Numbered from the stretch's first letter, positions 27,145 to 35,458 are shown. The stretch is 64,000 bases of DNA from Aliidiomarina soli (GCF_003986975.1 NZ_PIPO01000006.1:1-64000), one strand, 5' to 3'. Program-made: numbers and translations. Notes: a model not told the origin generated them from the sequence alone.

Positions 27145-27828
27145 ATGCTAATTAGCCTGCTCGATAAACTTGGCCAGCTCGGCCAGGGGATGCAGTCGAA
27201 TATCATTAACAGCGATGGCCGCGAGCGGCAAGCCAGCCTTCAGGGTAGGTGGCAACAAGCCCGCTATGTCGCCCTGGATCTGGAAACTGATGGTCTTGAC
27301 CCTGAGCAGCATCGGATTCTGGCTATCGGCTGGGTGCCGCTAAGCGTGCCTCGGATTGCGCTGAATGCGGCGGATTACGGGGTGATTCAAAGCGATCAAC
27401 CACTTAGCCAAAGCGCGGTTATTCATCAGTTGTCTGAACAGGACATTCAGGGCGGAGAAGCCCTGGCCAAGGTGCTTAAACGGCTGGCAAAAAGCCTCGA
27501 TGGGGCGGTGTTAGTGGCGCACCATGCCGGGTTTGACTGGCAGTTTCTGCAGCGTGCTTTTAATCAGCAGGGGGTGGCATGTCAGCCACTGGCATTGATG
27601 GATACGTTAAAACTTGAACAGACCCGTCTGCAGCGTCAGAAAGACTGGCTGGAAAAGGGCGAACTGACACTGGCGGCTTGCCGGCAGCGCTATGGATTGC
27701 CGCCGGTGCGGCAACATCATGCCTTAAGTGACGCTGTGGCCTGTGCCGAGTTGTTTCTTGCTCAAGCCTATAAGATAGTAGGTGCGCAAAAGACCTCGCT
27801 GAAAGGGCTATTGCGCTACTCGAGGTAA
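27145..27828 (+). CDS. DnaQ-like DEDDh 3'-5' exonuclease
   Basis: The 227-aa protein carries the DEDDh exonuclease motifs: ExoI DLETDGLDP (Asp and Glu near 45-47), ExoII AHHAGFDWQFL, and ExoIII HHALSDAVA with the catalytic His and Asp. It is PolC/DNA polymerase III epsilon-like but encoded next to a DUF294 gene, an arrangement found in other gammaproteobacterial acetate loci. It is therefore more likely an accessory nuclease than the replicative proofreader. The 15-base gap and same strand suggest one operon with the DUF294 gene. It converges with flgT; only 12 bases separate the two stops. Confidence 0.85.
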   Translation: MLISLLDKLGQLGQGMQSNIINSDGRERQASLQGRWQQARYVALDLETDGLDPEQHRILAIGWVPLSVPRIALNAADYGVIQSDQPLSQSAVIHQLSEQDIQGGEALAKVLKRLAKSLDGAVLVAHHAGFDWQFLQRAFNQQGVACQPLALMDTLKLEQTRLQRQKDWLEKGELTLAACRQRYGLPPVRQHHALSDAVACAELFLAQAYKIVGAQKTSLKGLLRYSR

Positions 27829-27840
27829 GCAGTGTGGTGC

Positions 27841-29010
27841 TTAACGCACCACCACCCGGTCATTGACCTGAATGTTACTGCCGACTTCGTCATCGGCGAC
27901 ACGGGTCAGCGCGGAGGAGCGTTCAACCTGGGCTACAGTCAACCGATACGGGCTGAGCACCCACTGCTCACGGTAGATACCCTGATCATCAATGAAGTTG
28001 CCGCGATGGTAGATATGCAAGTTTTGTCCTTCGTCGACCCCATGATTAGCACCCAGGTTAACGGTGACCTGGTTACCGCTCACCGCGATGACCTGGCCCT
28101 GAGGCTCTTCGCAGGAAAGCCGTTCATCGACACCATAGACCAAATCCTGCATCCGTTCCTGAATCAGGTTGCCATAGGCACTGTTCCAGAAACGCTGGCC
28201 GAAGGGGTCAACTTGTTCGTTGTAATCAAAATCCCACACTGTCTGCCCGCGGACGTTAGCGCGGGTAATTAAGTCACCACTGGACGCTTCAAACACATAC
28301 AAAGTCAGCGCCATATTGCGGTTCTGGTTGGCTGGCGTCCAAAAGGTGTAATTGGTTCCGCGTTGCTCGGTGCTAATATCATCAAACACCGCTGCCATCA
28401 CATACTGAGCATCCGTTTCTTTGCCGATACGGCGGGCAAATCCAGCCATCGCCTGGTCGTTGTTGGCGGTACGCATCTCAGTCAGACCGACTTTGCGCTC
28501 AATCCGGTGTTCCAGGAATAGGGTATTGCTGTGTTGGGCCAGCATTTCTGCGAATCGTTGTGAAGCCGCACGTTCAAGCTCCCATAATGCGCCATGCCGC
28601 GCCTGCTCAGCCCGGGCCAGCTCAAATGGCACAATCGACACCCCTTTGCGGAAACTTGCTGCCGGGCAATGTTCTTCGTCCTGACGGATATTGGCGCGGA
28701 TGGTGACTTCAATACGGTTATCACGTATCCGCTCGCGGACAATTTCTGCCTGCTCAATCGAGCCTTCAGCACTCCATTCAAAAAAGTCGCCGGTTAGCAC
28801 ACCATCCACGACCTGCTCGACACTGGCGACCCGACCGCCTGAGAAATCAAGGCTTTGCCGTAGCGCATTGGTAACGGCCTCAGAACGAGCTGCTTTGACG
28901 TCGTTGTTTACAATCGGCGCACTACCGGTACTCTCGTACCATTCTGCCTGCGTCGGTAGGGCAAGGCTAAGTAAAGTGAGCAGGGCACTGAATAAGAAAA
29001 CTTTCTGCAT
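27841..29010 (-). CDS. flgT: Flagellar H-ring protein FlgT
   Basis: FlgT forms the outer H ring around the basal body of sodium-driven polar flagella in Vibrio and relatives. The start is ATG 29010 (MQKVFLF), set by GAGGAAAG upstream; the frame runs 24 codons further without support. It is a 389-aa precursor with a signal peptide ending near PTQA-EWYES. The N domain (about 20-110; ARSEAVTNALRQSL) is followed by a TolB-like M domain and a C-terminal domain (QGQVIAVSGNQVTVNLGANHGV). The gene diverges from flgP. A sigma-54-like promoter lies 33 bases upstream of the start codon. It marks the left edge of the flagellar block. Confidence 0.88.
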   Translation of the reverse strand: MQKVFLFSALLTLLSLALPTQAEWYESTGSAPIVNNDVKAARSEAVTNALRQSLDFSGGRVASVEQVVDGVLTGDFFEWSAEGSIEQAEIVRERIRDNRIEVTIRANIRQDEEHCPAASFRKGVSIVPFELARAEQARHGALWELERAASQRFAEMLAQHSNTLFLEHRIERKVGLTEMRTANNDQAMAGFARRIGKETDAQYVMAAVFDDISTEQRGTNYTFWTPANQNRNMALTLYVFEASSGDLITRANVRGQTVWDFDYNEQVDPFGQRFWNSAYGNLIQERMQDLVYGVDERLSCEEPQGQVIAVSGNQVTVNLGANHGVDEGQNLHIYHRGNFIDDQGIYREQWVLSPYRLTVAQVERSSALTRVADDEVGSNIQVNDRVVVR

Positions 29011-29042
29011 GGGTCTTTCCTCACGAAATTTGTACTCAACTA

Positions 29043-29058
29043 TGCAGCTTTTGTGCCG
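29043..29058 (-). promoter_or_regulatory. Candidate sigma-54 promoter of flgT
   Basis: On the minus strand CGGCACAAAAGCTGCA has GG and GC at the required 12-base step and a near-consensus GGCAC and TGCA. The first T of TGGCAC is C. Confidence 0.6.
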
Positions 29059-29105
29059 ATAGAGAATAAACGCTAGTAACAATACACTAGATCAAGGAGT
29101 CGAGC

Positions 29106-29561
29106 ATGTTACGTAACCTCATTATTGCCGCCAGTATTGGCTTATTGTCTGCCTGCAGCAGTATGGACCGGCATGTCGAATACACCACAGTAACCCCGGA
29201 GTCATTCCCGGAGCTAACCGCTGTTGGTTACGCCCCCATCGCCAAGCAAAATGGTGGTACGGAGCAGGAGCGAGTGCTGCAGGCAATGCGTGCATCACGC
29301 CTTGAAGCGTACCGTGAACTGGTTGAGCAAGTACAAGGCGTACGCATTAGCGGAACCAGCGAAGTCAGCGACATGATGCTTCGCGACGACCAGTTCCGCA
29401 GCCAAATCAGTGGCGTTATCCGCGGAGCCGAAGTAGTCCGCAGTTACCCAGTCGGCGACGACTACTACGCCACCGAACTGCGCCTCGACTTCGAACAGGT
29501 CCACAACCTCTACATCGCAACCGTACGCCCCACCAAAGTCGACCGGATACTCTACTACTAG
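29106..29561 (+). CDS. flgP: Flagellar outer-membrane lipoprotein FlgP (LPP20 family)
   Basis: A 151-aa lipoprotein with signal and lipobox LLSAC (Cys17), followed by the LPP20/FlgP domain (AVGYAPIA, ALRASRLEAYRELVEQVQGVRIS-like pattern around 60-85, then DYYATELRLDFEQVH). FlgP of Vibrio is an outer-membrane part of the sheathed polar flagellum basal disk and is needed for motility. The gene diverges from flgT. In Vibrio, flgO precedes flgP; no flgO is present here. A strong terminator follows. Confidence 0.88.
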   Translation: MLRNLIIAASIGLLSACSSMDRHVEYTTVTPESFPELTAVGYAPIAKQNGGTEQERVLQAMRASRLEAYRELVEQVQGVRISGTSEVSDMMLRDDQFRSQISGVIRGAEVVRSYPVGDDYYATELRLDFEQVHNLYIATVRPTKVDRILYY

Positions 29562-29575
29562 TAACCACACACCAC

Positions 29576-29602
29576 CAAAAAGCCCGCGCCGCGGGCTTTT
29601 TG
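29576..29602 (+). terminator. Terminator of flgP
   Basis: AAAAAGCCCGCG/CGCGGGCTTTTT stem flanked by A and T runs, 15 bases after the stop. Confidence 0.9.
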
Positions 29603-29615
29603 CGTCGGCGCGCAG

Positions 29616-29843
29616 GGCGGGTCCCGCTGGCTGCTTCCCGGGCGGGTGGGGAGAGCCGGCAAAGGTTGGCTTTGCGGGGGACAAGGCATGTGTTTGCTGG
29701 GACGCCGTAAACCCGTCCCTGGGGGCTCGACTCGCGCATCCATGCGCGAGACGCCCAGCAAAGCACATCGCCTCATCCCCCGCGCCAACCTTTACCGGGC
29801 TTGCTTGTTTCGTTTACCCGCGCAGCCAGCGACACCCGCCTGG
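29616..29843. repeat. Large palindromic intergenic repeat, copy C
   Basis: The longest copy. The inner arms TTGCTGGGACG and CGCCCAGCAA replace the TTTTGGGGG/CCCCCAAAA pair of copies A and D, so pairing is kept with different bases. The core keeps CCGTCCCTGGGGGCTCGA and the GCGCATCCATGCGC hairpin. Outer arms GGTTGGC..GCGGGGGA / TCCCCCGCGCCAACC extend it. It sits between flgP and flgN. Confidence 0.75.
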
Positions 29844-29890
29844 CCAATTATGTTTAACGTTTAAACTCGTCCGTTAAGTGATCGTTGGAT

Positions 29891-30043
29891 TGGGCGTAGA
29901 GTTGGCCGCGCGGACGGGTGGGGGATTCTGCTTTTGGGGGCGTTGAGCGCATGGATGCGCGAACCGAGCCTACATGGATGTACTTGCGGCGTCCCCCAAA
30001 ACAGAACCCCTGCCCGTACGTGAAGCGGGTAACTCTGCGCCCA
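29891..30043. repeat. Large palindromic intergenic repeat, copy D (inverted orientation)
   Basis: The core is the reverse complement of copies A and E (GCGCATGGATGCGCGAACC). The inner arms GATTCTGCTTTTGGGGG and CCCCCAAAACAGAACC pair, and so do the outer arms GGGCGTAGAGTT and AACTCTGCGCCC; TAGAG/CTCTG differs from the TAGGA/TCCTA of copy A. It ends 8 bases before the flgN stop and may serve as the flgMN 3' end. With copy C it fills the 490-bp flgP/flgN gap. Confidence 0.85.
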
Positions 30044-30051
30044 CGCGGGGT

Positions 30052-30477
30052 TTAGGCTTTGATGCTGGAGCCGGATGGGCCGGTCGAGGTTTTGCCTTTG
30101 TTGGTGTAGGTTACTGTGGTGCCGGTGTAGGCAGCCTGAATGCTTTGTTTTAGGTTTTGAATGCGACCGAGTGTCATGCGTACGATTTGGCCGTTGACTT
30201 CGTTATTGGTCTGGCAGGATTCCATCAGCTGGATGATTTGTTTGCGCTTGTCGCGCAGCTGCGGATGGGTGGAGATGATTTCTTTTTGCGGATGCTCGGC
30301 GATTTGCTCATCCAGGGTTTGGATCTGGTCGAGCAATGCCTCTTTTTGATCGGTCAAGGTTTCCAGCGCAGGGGCAGCGCGCTGGACTAGCAGTTGTTTC
30401 TCGCTCGCCTGTAGTTCCACCAGTTGCGTCAATTGCGCAATCTGCTGCTCTAATAAATCAGCAAGCAAGGCAGCCAT
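30052..30477 (-). CDS. flgN: Flagellar export chaperone FlgN
   Basis: FlgN is the cytoplasmic chaperone for hook-junction proteins FlgK and FlgL. The 141-aa product is nearly all alpha-helical (repeated LLEQQIAQLTQLVELQ-like heptads, 5-110) with a Thr/Gly/Ser-rich tail ending SGSSIKA. Helical length and position directly after flgM are typical, since sequence identity in this family is low. It is co-transcribed with flgM (11-base gap) from the FliA promoter at 30833-30859. Its presumed clients flgK and flgL lie downstream in the same cluster. Confidence 0.8.
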   Translation of the reverse strand: MAALLADLLEQQIAQLTQLVELQASEKQLLVQRAAPALETLTDQKEALLDQIQTLDEQIAEHPQKEIISTHPQLRDKRKQIIQLMESCQTNNEVNGQIVRMTLGRIQNLKQSIQAAYTGTTVTYTNKGKTSTGPSGSSIKA

Positions 30478-30488
30478 GGGTAAGGGCC

Positions 30489-30797
30489 TTATTCTCCGTT
30501 GCCGAACATGTCAGCTTCAAAACTGGCAATGTTGGCAGCGAGACGCTCAGCGTCAATTGAATAGTCGCCATTGGCGAGCGCTTGTTTAATACGCTCGACT
30601 TTGGCTTCATCAACGCCAGAATTGTTTTCTGCACGGCGCTGCAATTGCGCGAGCTGTTGCGCTTGCGGTGTCAGCGAAACCGCGTCCTGACGAGGTGCAG
30701 ACTGAGTAGTCTGAGCTTCTGCCGGACGTGATTGTTGTTCAAATTTAGTGTTCAGTTGAGTGTTGTTGACACTCGAGTTTACGTTATTGATAGCCAT
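30489..30797 (-). CDS. flgM: Anti-sigma-28 factor FlgM
   Basis: FlgM binds FliA (sigma-28) until the hook is finished, then leaves through the export channel, freeing FliA for flagellin transcription. The 102-aa protein has the typical disordered Gln/Ser/Asn-rich N-half and a C-terminal FliA-binding helix region (DEAKVERIKQALANGDYSID, then AERLAANI). A 16/16 consensus FliA promoter lies upstream, giving the classic negative loop in which free FliA makes more FlgM. Confidence 0.92.
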   Translation of the reverse strand: MAINNVNSSVNNTQLNTKFEQQSRPAEAQTTQSAPRQDAVSLTPQAQQLAQLQRRAENNSGVDEAKVERIKQALANGDYSIDAERLAANIASFEADMFGNGE

Positions 30798-30832
30798 AAT
30801 TTGCCCCTAGTAAAATCTAACCTACGCCAACC

Positions 30833-30859
30833 TTATCGGCGTTGCAGTAATAAACTTTA
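30833..30859 (-). promoter_or_regulatory. FliA (sigma-28) promoter of flgMN
   Basis: On the minus strand TAAAGTTT-N11-GCCGATAA, an exact match to the consensus with exact spacing. Confidence 0.93.
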
Positions 30860-30870
30860 GTCGAATTTGC

Positions 30871-31575
30871 TTAAAAAACGACACGTACTTCATTGCTGCC
30901 TGAAACCACTGCCTGGACGTCCCGGTTTGAGCGGCTATTGCGTACGGTGATGCGGTCACCCATCAGGCCATCGCTTCGGGCAACCCCGGTCGCGCGAACT
31001 TCCAGCCCATTGGAACCGGATATGATTGTAACATTCTGGCCGCGGCAAACAAAGCAGGTATGACGCGCCTGAATTGCCTGGTTGGTGCCAATACGGCGTT
31101 TTATTTGCGCGCCGAGTAGCTCGTCGATATTGGTGTGCGCTGAGTCGCGTAACTGATGAATGTCGACGTGGTTAAATTTTACGTCACTACGGCCGATAAC
31201 ATCCCCAGGAGACAACGGACGCGCGGCTACTACGATGGCGCGCATTTGCTGAATACGTACTGGAATAAACAGCCGCCAACCTTCATAGTCATGGCATTGA
31301 ATTAATACGGTGGTCTGGCGGTCGAGAGTTGCGTTGTTGGCCAGGTTGACGTCAATGGGTTGCTGGCAGGTGCGGAGCCCCATACGTGGGTCGAGTGAGC
31401 CAGCGCTGACTTCAATCCGGTCATCACTGGATTCACGGGCGATCAACGACTTGACGTGGTCTTCGGCCAGGGTGACCAGCTCGGCTGGGCCATACTGAAG
31501 GGCCTCGGTGCTGTGAGCACTGAGGGGTGCAGCGACTATGGTCAGGAATAGCGTCAGCATTGTGACTGCTTTCAT
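30871..31575 (-). CDS. flgA: Flagellar P-ring chaperone FlgA
   Basis: FlgA is the periplasmic chaperone that helps FlgI assemble the P ring. The 234-aa precursor has a signal peptide (MKAVTMLTLFLTIVAAPLSAHS). An N-domain contains the RMGLRTCQQPIDV motif, and a C-terminal SAF domain (about 110-234) contains ARPLSPGDVIGRSDVKF, IGTNQAIQ and the final NSRSNRDVQAVVSG. It reads on the same strand as flgMN but is 73 bases upstream of flgM with the FliA promoter between. It can therefore be transcribed both before and with flgMN. It diverges from cheV. Confidence 0.92.
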   Translation of the reverse strand: MKAVTMLTLFLTIVAAPLSAHSTEALQYGPAELVTLAEDHVKSLIARESSDDRIEVSAGSLDPRMGLRTCQQPIDVNLANNATLDRQTTVLIQCHDYEGWRLFIPVRIQQMRAIVVAARPLSPGDVIGRSDVKFNHVDIHQLRDSAHTNIDELLGAQIKRRIGTNQAIQARHTCFVCRGQNVTIISGSNGLEVRATGVARSDGLMGDRITVRNSRSNRDVQAVVSGSNEVRVVF

Positions 31576-31784
31576 GCAGAAGGCCTCATGTTTTGTTCAG
31601 GTTGCCTGTGTTACATCATGTGCATGTAATGGACAGCACTATGCGACACGGGCAAAAAAAGGTATAACTAGACTAGTGTACGTCAATCTTCCGACGTAAC
31701 AGGAATTAGCTGGAAAAGCATGCAATACCTGTGCCTGGTAGAGGGTTAGACAAGAAAACACAGCAACACATCACGGAGAGCAAC

Positions 31785-32741
31785 ATGGCAGGTATTTTAG
31801 ACTCGGTAAATCAACGCACTCAACTGGTCGGTCAGAACCGCCTTGAGTTATTGTTGTTCAAGTTGCACGGGCGTCAGCGGTTTGGCATCAACGTGTTTAA
31901 AGTTCGTGAAGTTTTGCAATGCCCGAGGCTTACGGCATTGCCTAAACGCAACGCATTTATTCGTGGTGTAGCTCATATTCGAGGCCAGGCTGTGTCGGTC
32001 ATTGACCTTAGTATGGCCACTGGTGGCAAGCCAATCGACGATATCCATAATCGTTTTGTGATTATTGCCGAGTACAACCGCACGGTGCAGGGTTTCCTGG
32101 TGGAAGGTGTTGAACGCATTGTAAATATCAACTGGGAAGCGGTGATGCCACCACCGAAAGGGGCAGGGCGTTACAGTTACCTGACTGCTGTGACTGAGAT
32201 TGACAACGAATTGGTTGAGATCTTAGATGTAGAAAAGATTCTTGATGAAATCAGCCCATTGAGTACCGATGTAAGCGAAAGCGTACGTGAGCAGAGTAAT
32301 CCGCAAACACTCGAAGACGTGACTATTTTGGTCGCAGATGATTCGACAGTGGCACGGAACCAGGTTAAACGCGCGTTGAGTTCGCTGGGCGTGAAGATGG
32401 AAGTGGTAAAAAACGGCCGCGAAGCGCTGGACTGGTTAAAAGCGAAGGCTAAAGAAGTGGGTGGCGATATTTCGCCTCACGTGCCACTGATGGTGTCGGA
32501 TATTGAAATGCCGGAGATGGATGGGTACACGCTAACGGCGGAAGTCAAAGCTAATCCGGATTTGAAAAAAATGCATGTCATTTTACATACGTCGCTCAGC
32601 GGTGTGTTTAATCAGGCGATGGTGAAAAAAGTCGGTGCTGATGACTTTATTGCTAAATTCCATCCGGATGAGCTGGCGGGTGCGGTGCAGAAATGGTTGA
32701 AAACCGATGAACCAGCAGCACAAGCACAAACGTCGACGTAG
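31785..32741 (+). CDS. cheV: Chemotaxis coupling protein CheV
   Basis: The start is ATG 31785 (MAGIL), with GGAG at -7; the longer frame lacks a ribosome site. The 318-aa product joins a CheW-like coupling domain (about 15-155; RFGINVFKVREVLQ and IRGQAVSVIDLS) to a receiver domain (about 185-305; VADDST, phospho-acceptor Asp in MVSDIEMPEMDG). CheV links chemoreceptors to CheA and is tuned by phosphorylation. The cheV-cheR pair just before flgB is characteristic of Vibrio, Pseudomonas and Alteromonadales polar flagellar clusters. I see only a poor promoter candidate upstream. Confidence 0.95.
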   Translation: MAGILDSVNQRTQLVGQNRLELLLFKLHGRQRFGINVFKVREVLQCPRLTALPKRNAFIRGVAHIRGQAVSVIDLSMATGGKPIDDIHNRFVIIAEYNRTVQGFLVEGVERIVNINWEAVMPPPKGAGRYSYLTAVTEIDNELVEILDVEKILDEISPLSTDVSESVREQSNPQTLEDVTILVADDSTVARNQVKRALSSLGVKMEVVKNGREALDWLKAKAKEVGGDISPHVPLMVSDIEMPEMDGYTLTAEVKANPDLKKMHVILHTSLSGVFNQAMVKKVGADDFIAKFHPDELAGAVQKWLKTDEPAAQAQTST

Positions 32742-32835
32742 TACTGAGCCAACATGCAGAATTGGAAGAAAAGATATAAATAACGCATGAAAAATGACAC
32801 GACCAATCATATGAATAACGTAGGGATAGCCATTG

Positions 32836-33669
32836 GTGAATGATCGCGAGCTTGATATAGCGGATTATAACCAGTTCAGACAGTTTCTCGAACACCAGTG
32901 CGGCATTGTACTGGGCGAGAACAAGATGTACCTGGTTAAAAGCCGGCTAGGTCCCCTGATGAACAAGTTTAATATCGATTCATTGTCAGAGCTGGTGCGT
33001 CGTTCGATGGCGATCAGTGAACGTGCATTGCGCAGTGCGGTGCTGGATGCGATGACCACGAACGAAACCTTGTGGTTTCGCGATGTGTACCCGTTTGAAT
33101 TACTCAAAACGAAACTGTTTCCTGAGTTTGCAAATTTAAAACGGCCACTAAAAATATGGTCGGCTGCATCGTCCAGTGGTCAGGAAGCCTATTCTATTGC
33201 TATGAGTTTGCTGGAGTTTAAACAAAAGAACCCGGGTGCACTCAGCCATGGCATTCAGGTGGTGGGGACGGATATATCGAACAAAGTACTGGCTCAGTCA
33301 AAAGAGGCGGTCTACGACGGTTTATCGCTGGCACGTGGGTTAAGTGACGAACGCAAGAAGCGATTCTTCGAGCCTGCCGACGATAATAAAATGCATGTGA
33401 AAAAAGAAGTCAGTTCGATGGTCTCGTTTCGCCATTTGAATTTGCTGGATAGCTATTCATTGTTAGGTAAGTTCGACATCATATTTTGCCGTAACGTGCT
33501 GATTTATTTTTCACCGGATGTGAAAAAGAAAATTCTCGCTCAGTTTCGTGGCTCTCTGAACCCGGATGGGTACCTGATTCTGGGTGCATCTGAATCGATT
33601 TCAGGTCTTAGCGAAGACTACAGCATGATCCGCTGTAACCCCGGTATTATTTACCAGCGTAAAAACTAA
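32836..33669 (+). CDS. cheR: Chemotaxis methyltransferase CheR
   Basis: CheR methylates glutamates of chemoreceptors with S-adenosylmethionine. The 277-aa protein has the CheR N-domain (5-65) and the SAM-binding domain with IWSAASSSGQEAYSIAM (GxGxE-like loop), VVGTDIS, and FDIIFCRNVLIYF. Start choice is unclear: GTG 32836 or the TTG directly before it; AGGGAT lies 8-11 bases upstream. The gene follows cheV by about 95 bases and ends with a terminator. The nearby acetate-linked chemoreceptor is a possible client. Confidence 0.94.
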   Translation: MNDRELDIADYNQFRQFLEHQCGIVLGENKMYLVKSRLGPLMNKFNIDSLSELVRRSMAISERALRSAVLDAMTTNETLWFRDVYPFELLKTKLFPEFANLKRPLKIWSAASSSGQEAYSIAMSLLEFKQKNPGALSHGIQVVGTDISNKVLAQSKEAVYDGLSLARGLSDERKKRFFEPADDNKMHVKKEVSSMVSFRHLNLLDSYSLLGKFDIIFCRNVLIYFSPDVKKKILAQFRGSLNPDGYLILGASESISGLSEDYSMIRCNPGIIYQRKN

Positions 33670-33677
33670 CCTTTCTA

Positions 33678-33703
33678 AGCGGCAGCCAATTGCCGCTTTT
33701 TTT
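33678..33703 (+). terminator. Terminator of cheR
   Basis: AGCGGCA/TGCCGCT stem, 6-base loop, then seven T's. Confidence 0.92.
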
Positions 33704-33727
33704 ATAACCGTCTTTCAACACACCCTG

Positions 33728-33792
33728 GCGCGGGGCTTGAACATTGAATTGGCTTGCCTTTGATTGCTCAATTCAATGTTCAAGCCCCGCGC
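33728..33792. repeat. Short palindromic repeat (GCGCGGGGCTTGA family), head-to-head pair
   Basis: The 23-bp arms GCGCGGGGCTTGAACATTGAATT (33728-33750) and their exact complement (33770-33792) flank a 19-nt loop. AACATT/AATGTT replaces the AATATT/AATATT of the 23006-23064 copy, keeping the stem paired. Confidence 0.85.
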
Positions 33793-33844
33793 TCGCCCTC
33801 GTTGAAAGGGGGATTTAGCAGATGTTTGTCTTTGCCGCCACCTT

Positions 33845-33860
33845 TGGCACAGTGCTTGCT
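33845..33860 (+). promoter_or_regulatory. Sigma-54 promoter of the flgBCDE operon
   Basis: TGGCACAGTGCTTGCT matches TGGCAC-N5-TTGCW with exact spacing (GG 33846, GC 33858). It lies 35 bases before the flgB start. Confidence 0.88.
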
Positions 33861-33894
33861 TATGTATTTGCAGTAATGAATAAGCGAGGCTGTT

Positions 33895-34293
33895 ATGGCA
33901 ATTGGTATTGATAAAGGTTTAGGTATCCACCCGCATGCGCTGCTCGCCCGAGAAGCCCGTGCTACGGTGCTGGCGAGTAACATCGCGAATGCTGATACCC
34001 CCGGCTATAAAGCAAAGGATATTAATTTCCAGGATGCGCTGCAGCGGGTGCAAAGTCGTTCCGGTTACAGTATGTCCCGAACCCACAGCAAGCATTTTGA
34101 ACTGGACTTGCAAGCCAATAATCGCGAGCAATATCGCGTTCCAGATCAACCAGATACAGGTGATGGCAACACTGTAGATGTACAAGTGGAACGGAATTTG
34201 TATATGAGAAACTCTATGGAATACCAGGCAAGTTTACAGTTTCTGAATGACCGTATATCAGGCATGAAGAAAGCCATTACCGGAGGCCGTTAA
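33895..34293 (+). CDS. flgB: Flagellar proximal rod protein FlgB
   Basis: FlgB forms the most MS-ring-proximal part of the rod. The 132-aa protein has the rod/hook N-terminal motif LASNIANADTPGYKAKDINF (about 27-46) and the heptad-rich C-terminal helix (YMRNSMEYQASLQFLNDRISGM) typical of axial proteins. It is the first gene of flgBCDE, with a sigma-54 promoter 35 bases upstream, and is 1 base from flgC. A cytoplasmic protein exported by the flagellar type III system, it has no signal peptide. Confidence 0.96.
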   Translation: MAIGIDKGLGIHPHALLAREARATVLASNIANADTPGYKAKDINFQDALQRVQSRSGYSMSRTHSKHFELDLQANNREQYRVPDQPDTGDGNTVDVQVERNLYMRNSMEYQASLQFLNDRISGMKKAITGGR

Positions 34294-34294
34294 G

Positions 34295-34744
34295 ATGAGT
34301 TTGTATAATGTTTTTGATGTAGCAGGCAGCGCGATGAGCGCCCAGAACCTGCGCCTGAATACCACAGCCAGTAACCTGGCAAACGCAAACTCAGTGAGCA
34401 GCTCGGCTGGCGAGACCTATCGTGCCCGTCATCCGGTTTTTGCGACTCAACTGCAGCAAGCTATGCAGGGTCGGCCTGGCCGGGAAAGTCTGATGCAGGA
34501 AGACTCAGCGGTTGGAGTTAAAGTCATGGGTATTGTGGAAGACGAGACACCTTTGATTGTGGAGTACTCGCCGAATCATCCGATGGCAGATGAAGAAGGC
34601 TATATTTACAAGCCGAATGTGAATGTAATGGAAGAGATGGCAAACATGATGTCGGCCTCTCGTTCGTACCAGACCAATGTGCAGATCGCGGACTCAACTA
34701 AGCAGTTGTTGAGTCGTACCTTGCGCATGGGCCAGAACCAGTAG
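34295..34744 (+). CDS. flgC: Flagellar proximal rod protein FlgC
   Basis: This 149-aa axial rod protein has the N-terminal SAMSAQNLRLNTTASNLANANSV-type motif (residues 10-32 region), a central PIVEYSPNHPMADEEGYIYKPNVNV-like segment, and the C-terminal SRSYQTNVQIADSTKQLLSRTL helix. The exported rod subunit packs next to FlgB and FlgF. It lies in the flgBCDE operon between flgB and flgD with very short gaps. Confidence 0.96.
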   Translation: MSLYNVFDVAGSAMSAQNLRLNTTASNLANANSVSSSAGETYRARHPVFATQLQQAMQGRPGRESLMQEDSAVGVKVMGIVEDETPLIVEYSPNHPMADEEGYIYKPNVNVMEEMANMMSASRSYQTNVQIADSTKQLLSRTLRMGQNQ

Positions 34745-34759
34745 GTGAGGTAACCAAGA

Positions 34760-35458
34760 ATGGTTGACAATGTAAACAACAATAGCTCGCCGCTCAGAGA
34801 CCTGTACTGGCAGCCTGAAGAAAGTGCTGAGGCGGCCAAACCGGAAGACTCGCGCTTAGGTCAGGAGGATTTCTTCAAGCTTCTGACCCAGCAGTTAAGT
34901 ATGCAGGATCCGAGTAAGCCAGTAGAAAATGACCAGATGATCGCTCAGATGACCAGTTTCACTATGGCTGAAGGGATTACCGGGTTAAGTGAGCAATTTA
35001 AAGATTTTGCGGAAAGCATGACCTCAAACCAGGCACTGCAGGCATCAAGCCTGGTTGGTCGCCAGGTGCTGATCCCGTCGGATGTGGGTCATTTCGATGG
35101 CAGTAAGCCGATAGAGGGCATGGTTGCTACCGAACAAACAACTCAGAATACAACGTTGCGTATCGAGAATGAAGCCGGTCAGGTTGTTCGTACTATCGAT
35201 ATGGGAACCTTACCAGCGGGTCAACACCGTTATAGCTGGGATGGTTTAGACGATAGCGGCGAAGTTGTGCCGGCCGGCGATTACAAAATTGCCGCCAATG
35301 GTCGGGTCGGTGGTAGCAGTGAAGACCTGATGGCGCTGACCTATGCCAATGTTGAAAGTGTAAGTACAGGTGGTCAACGCGGAATCGTACTAAACCTGGA
35401 ATCCATCGGACGCATCGACTTTAAAGATGTCATTCAGATTACAAACGGTAACGGCTAA
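34760..35458 (+). CDS. flgD: Hook cap / hook assembly protein FlgD
   Basis: FlgD caps the growing hook and guides FlgE polymerisation. The 232-aa protein has the conserved N-terminal region (LGQEDFFKLLTQQLSMQDPSKPVENDQM, about 29-56) and then FlgD Ig-like and tudor-like domains (GTLPAGQHRYSWDGLDDSGEVVPAGDY). It is exported by the flagellar apparatus without a signal peptide. It follows flgC by 15 bases in the operon and is followed by its partner, flgE. Confidence 0.95.
   Translation: MVDNVNNNSSPLRDLYWQPEESAEAAKPEDSRLGQEDFFKLLTQQLSMQDPSKPVENDQMIAQMTSFTMAEGITGLSEQFKDFAESMTSNQALQASSLVGRQVLIPSDVGHFDGSKPIEGMVATEQTTQNTTLRIENEAGQVVRTIDMGTLPAGQHRYSWDGLDDSGEVVPAGDYKIAANGRVGGSSEDLMALTYANVESVSTGGQRGIVLNLESIGRIDFKDVIQITNGNG

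Noticed and set aside
27832-28272. 146-codon plus-strand ORF opposite flgT
   Set aside because: Antisense to the conserved FlgT C-domain; no initiation signals.
29295-29788. Minus-strand ORFs across flgP and repeat copy C
   Set aside because: Shadow of flgP joined to repeat sequence.
31629-31646. Possible sigma-54 promoter before cheV (GG/GC step of 12)
   Set aside because: Only TGG and TGC match; the -24 block is otherwise wrong.
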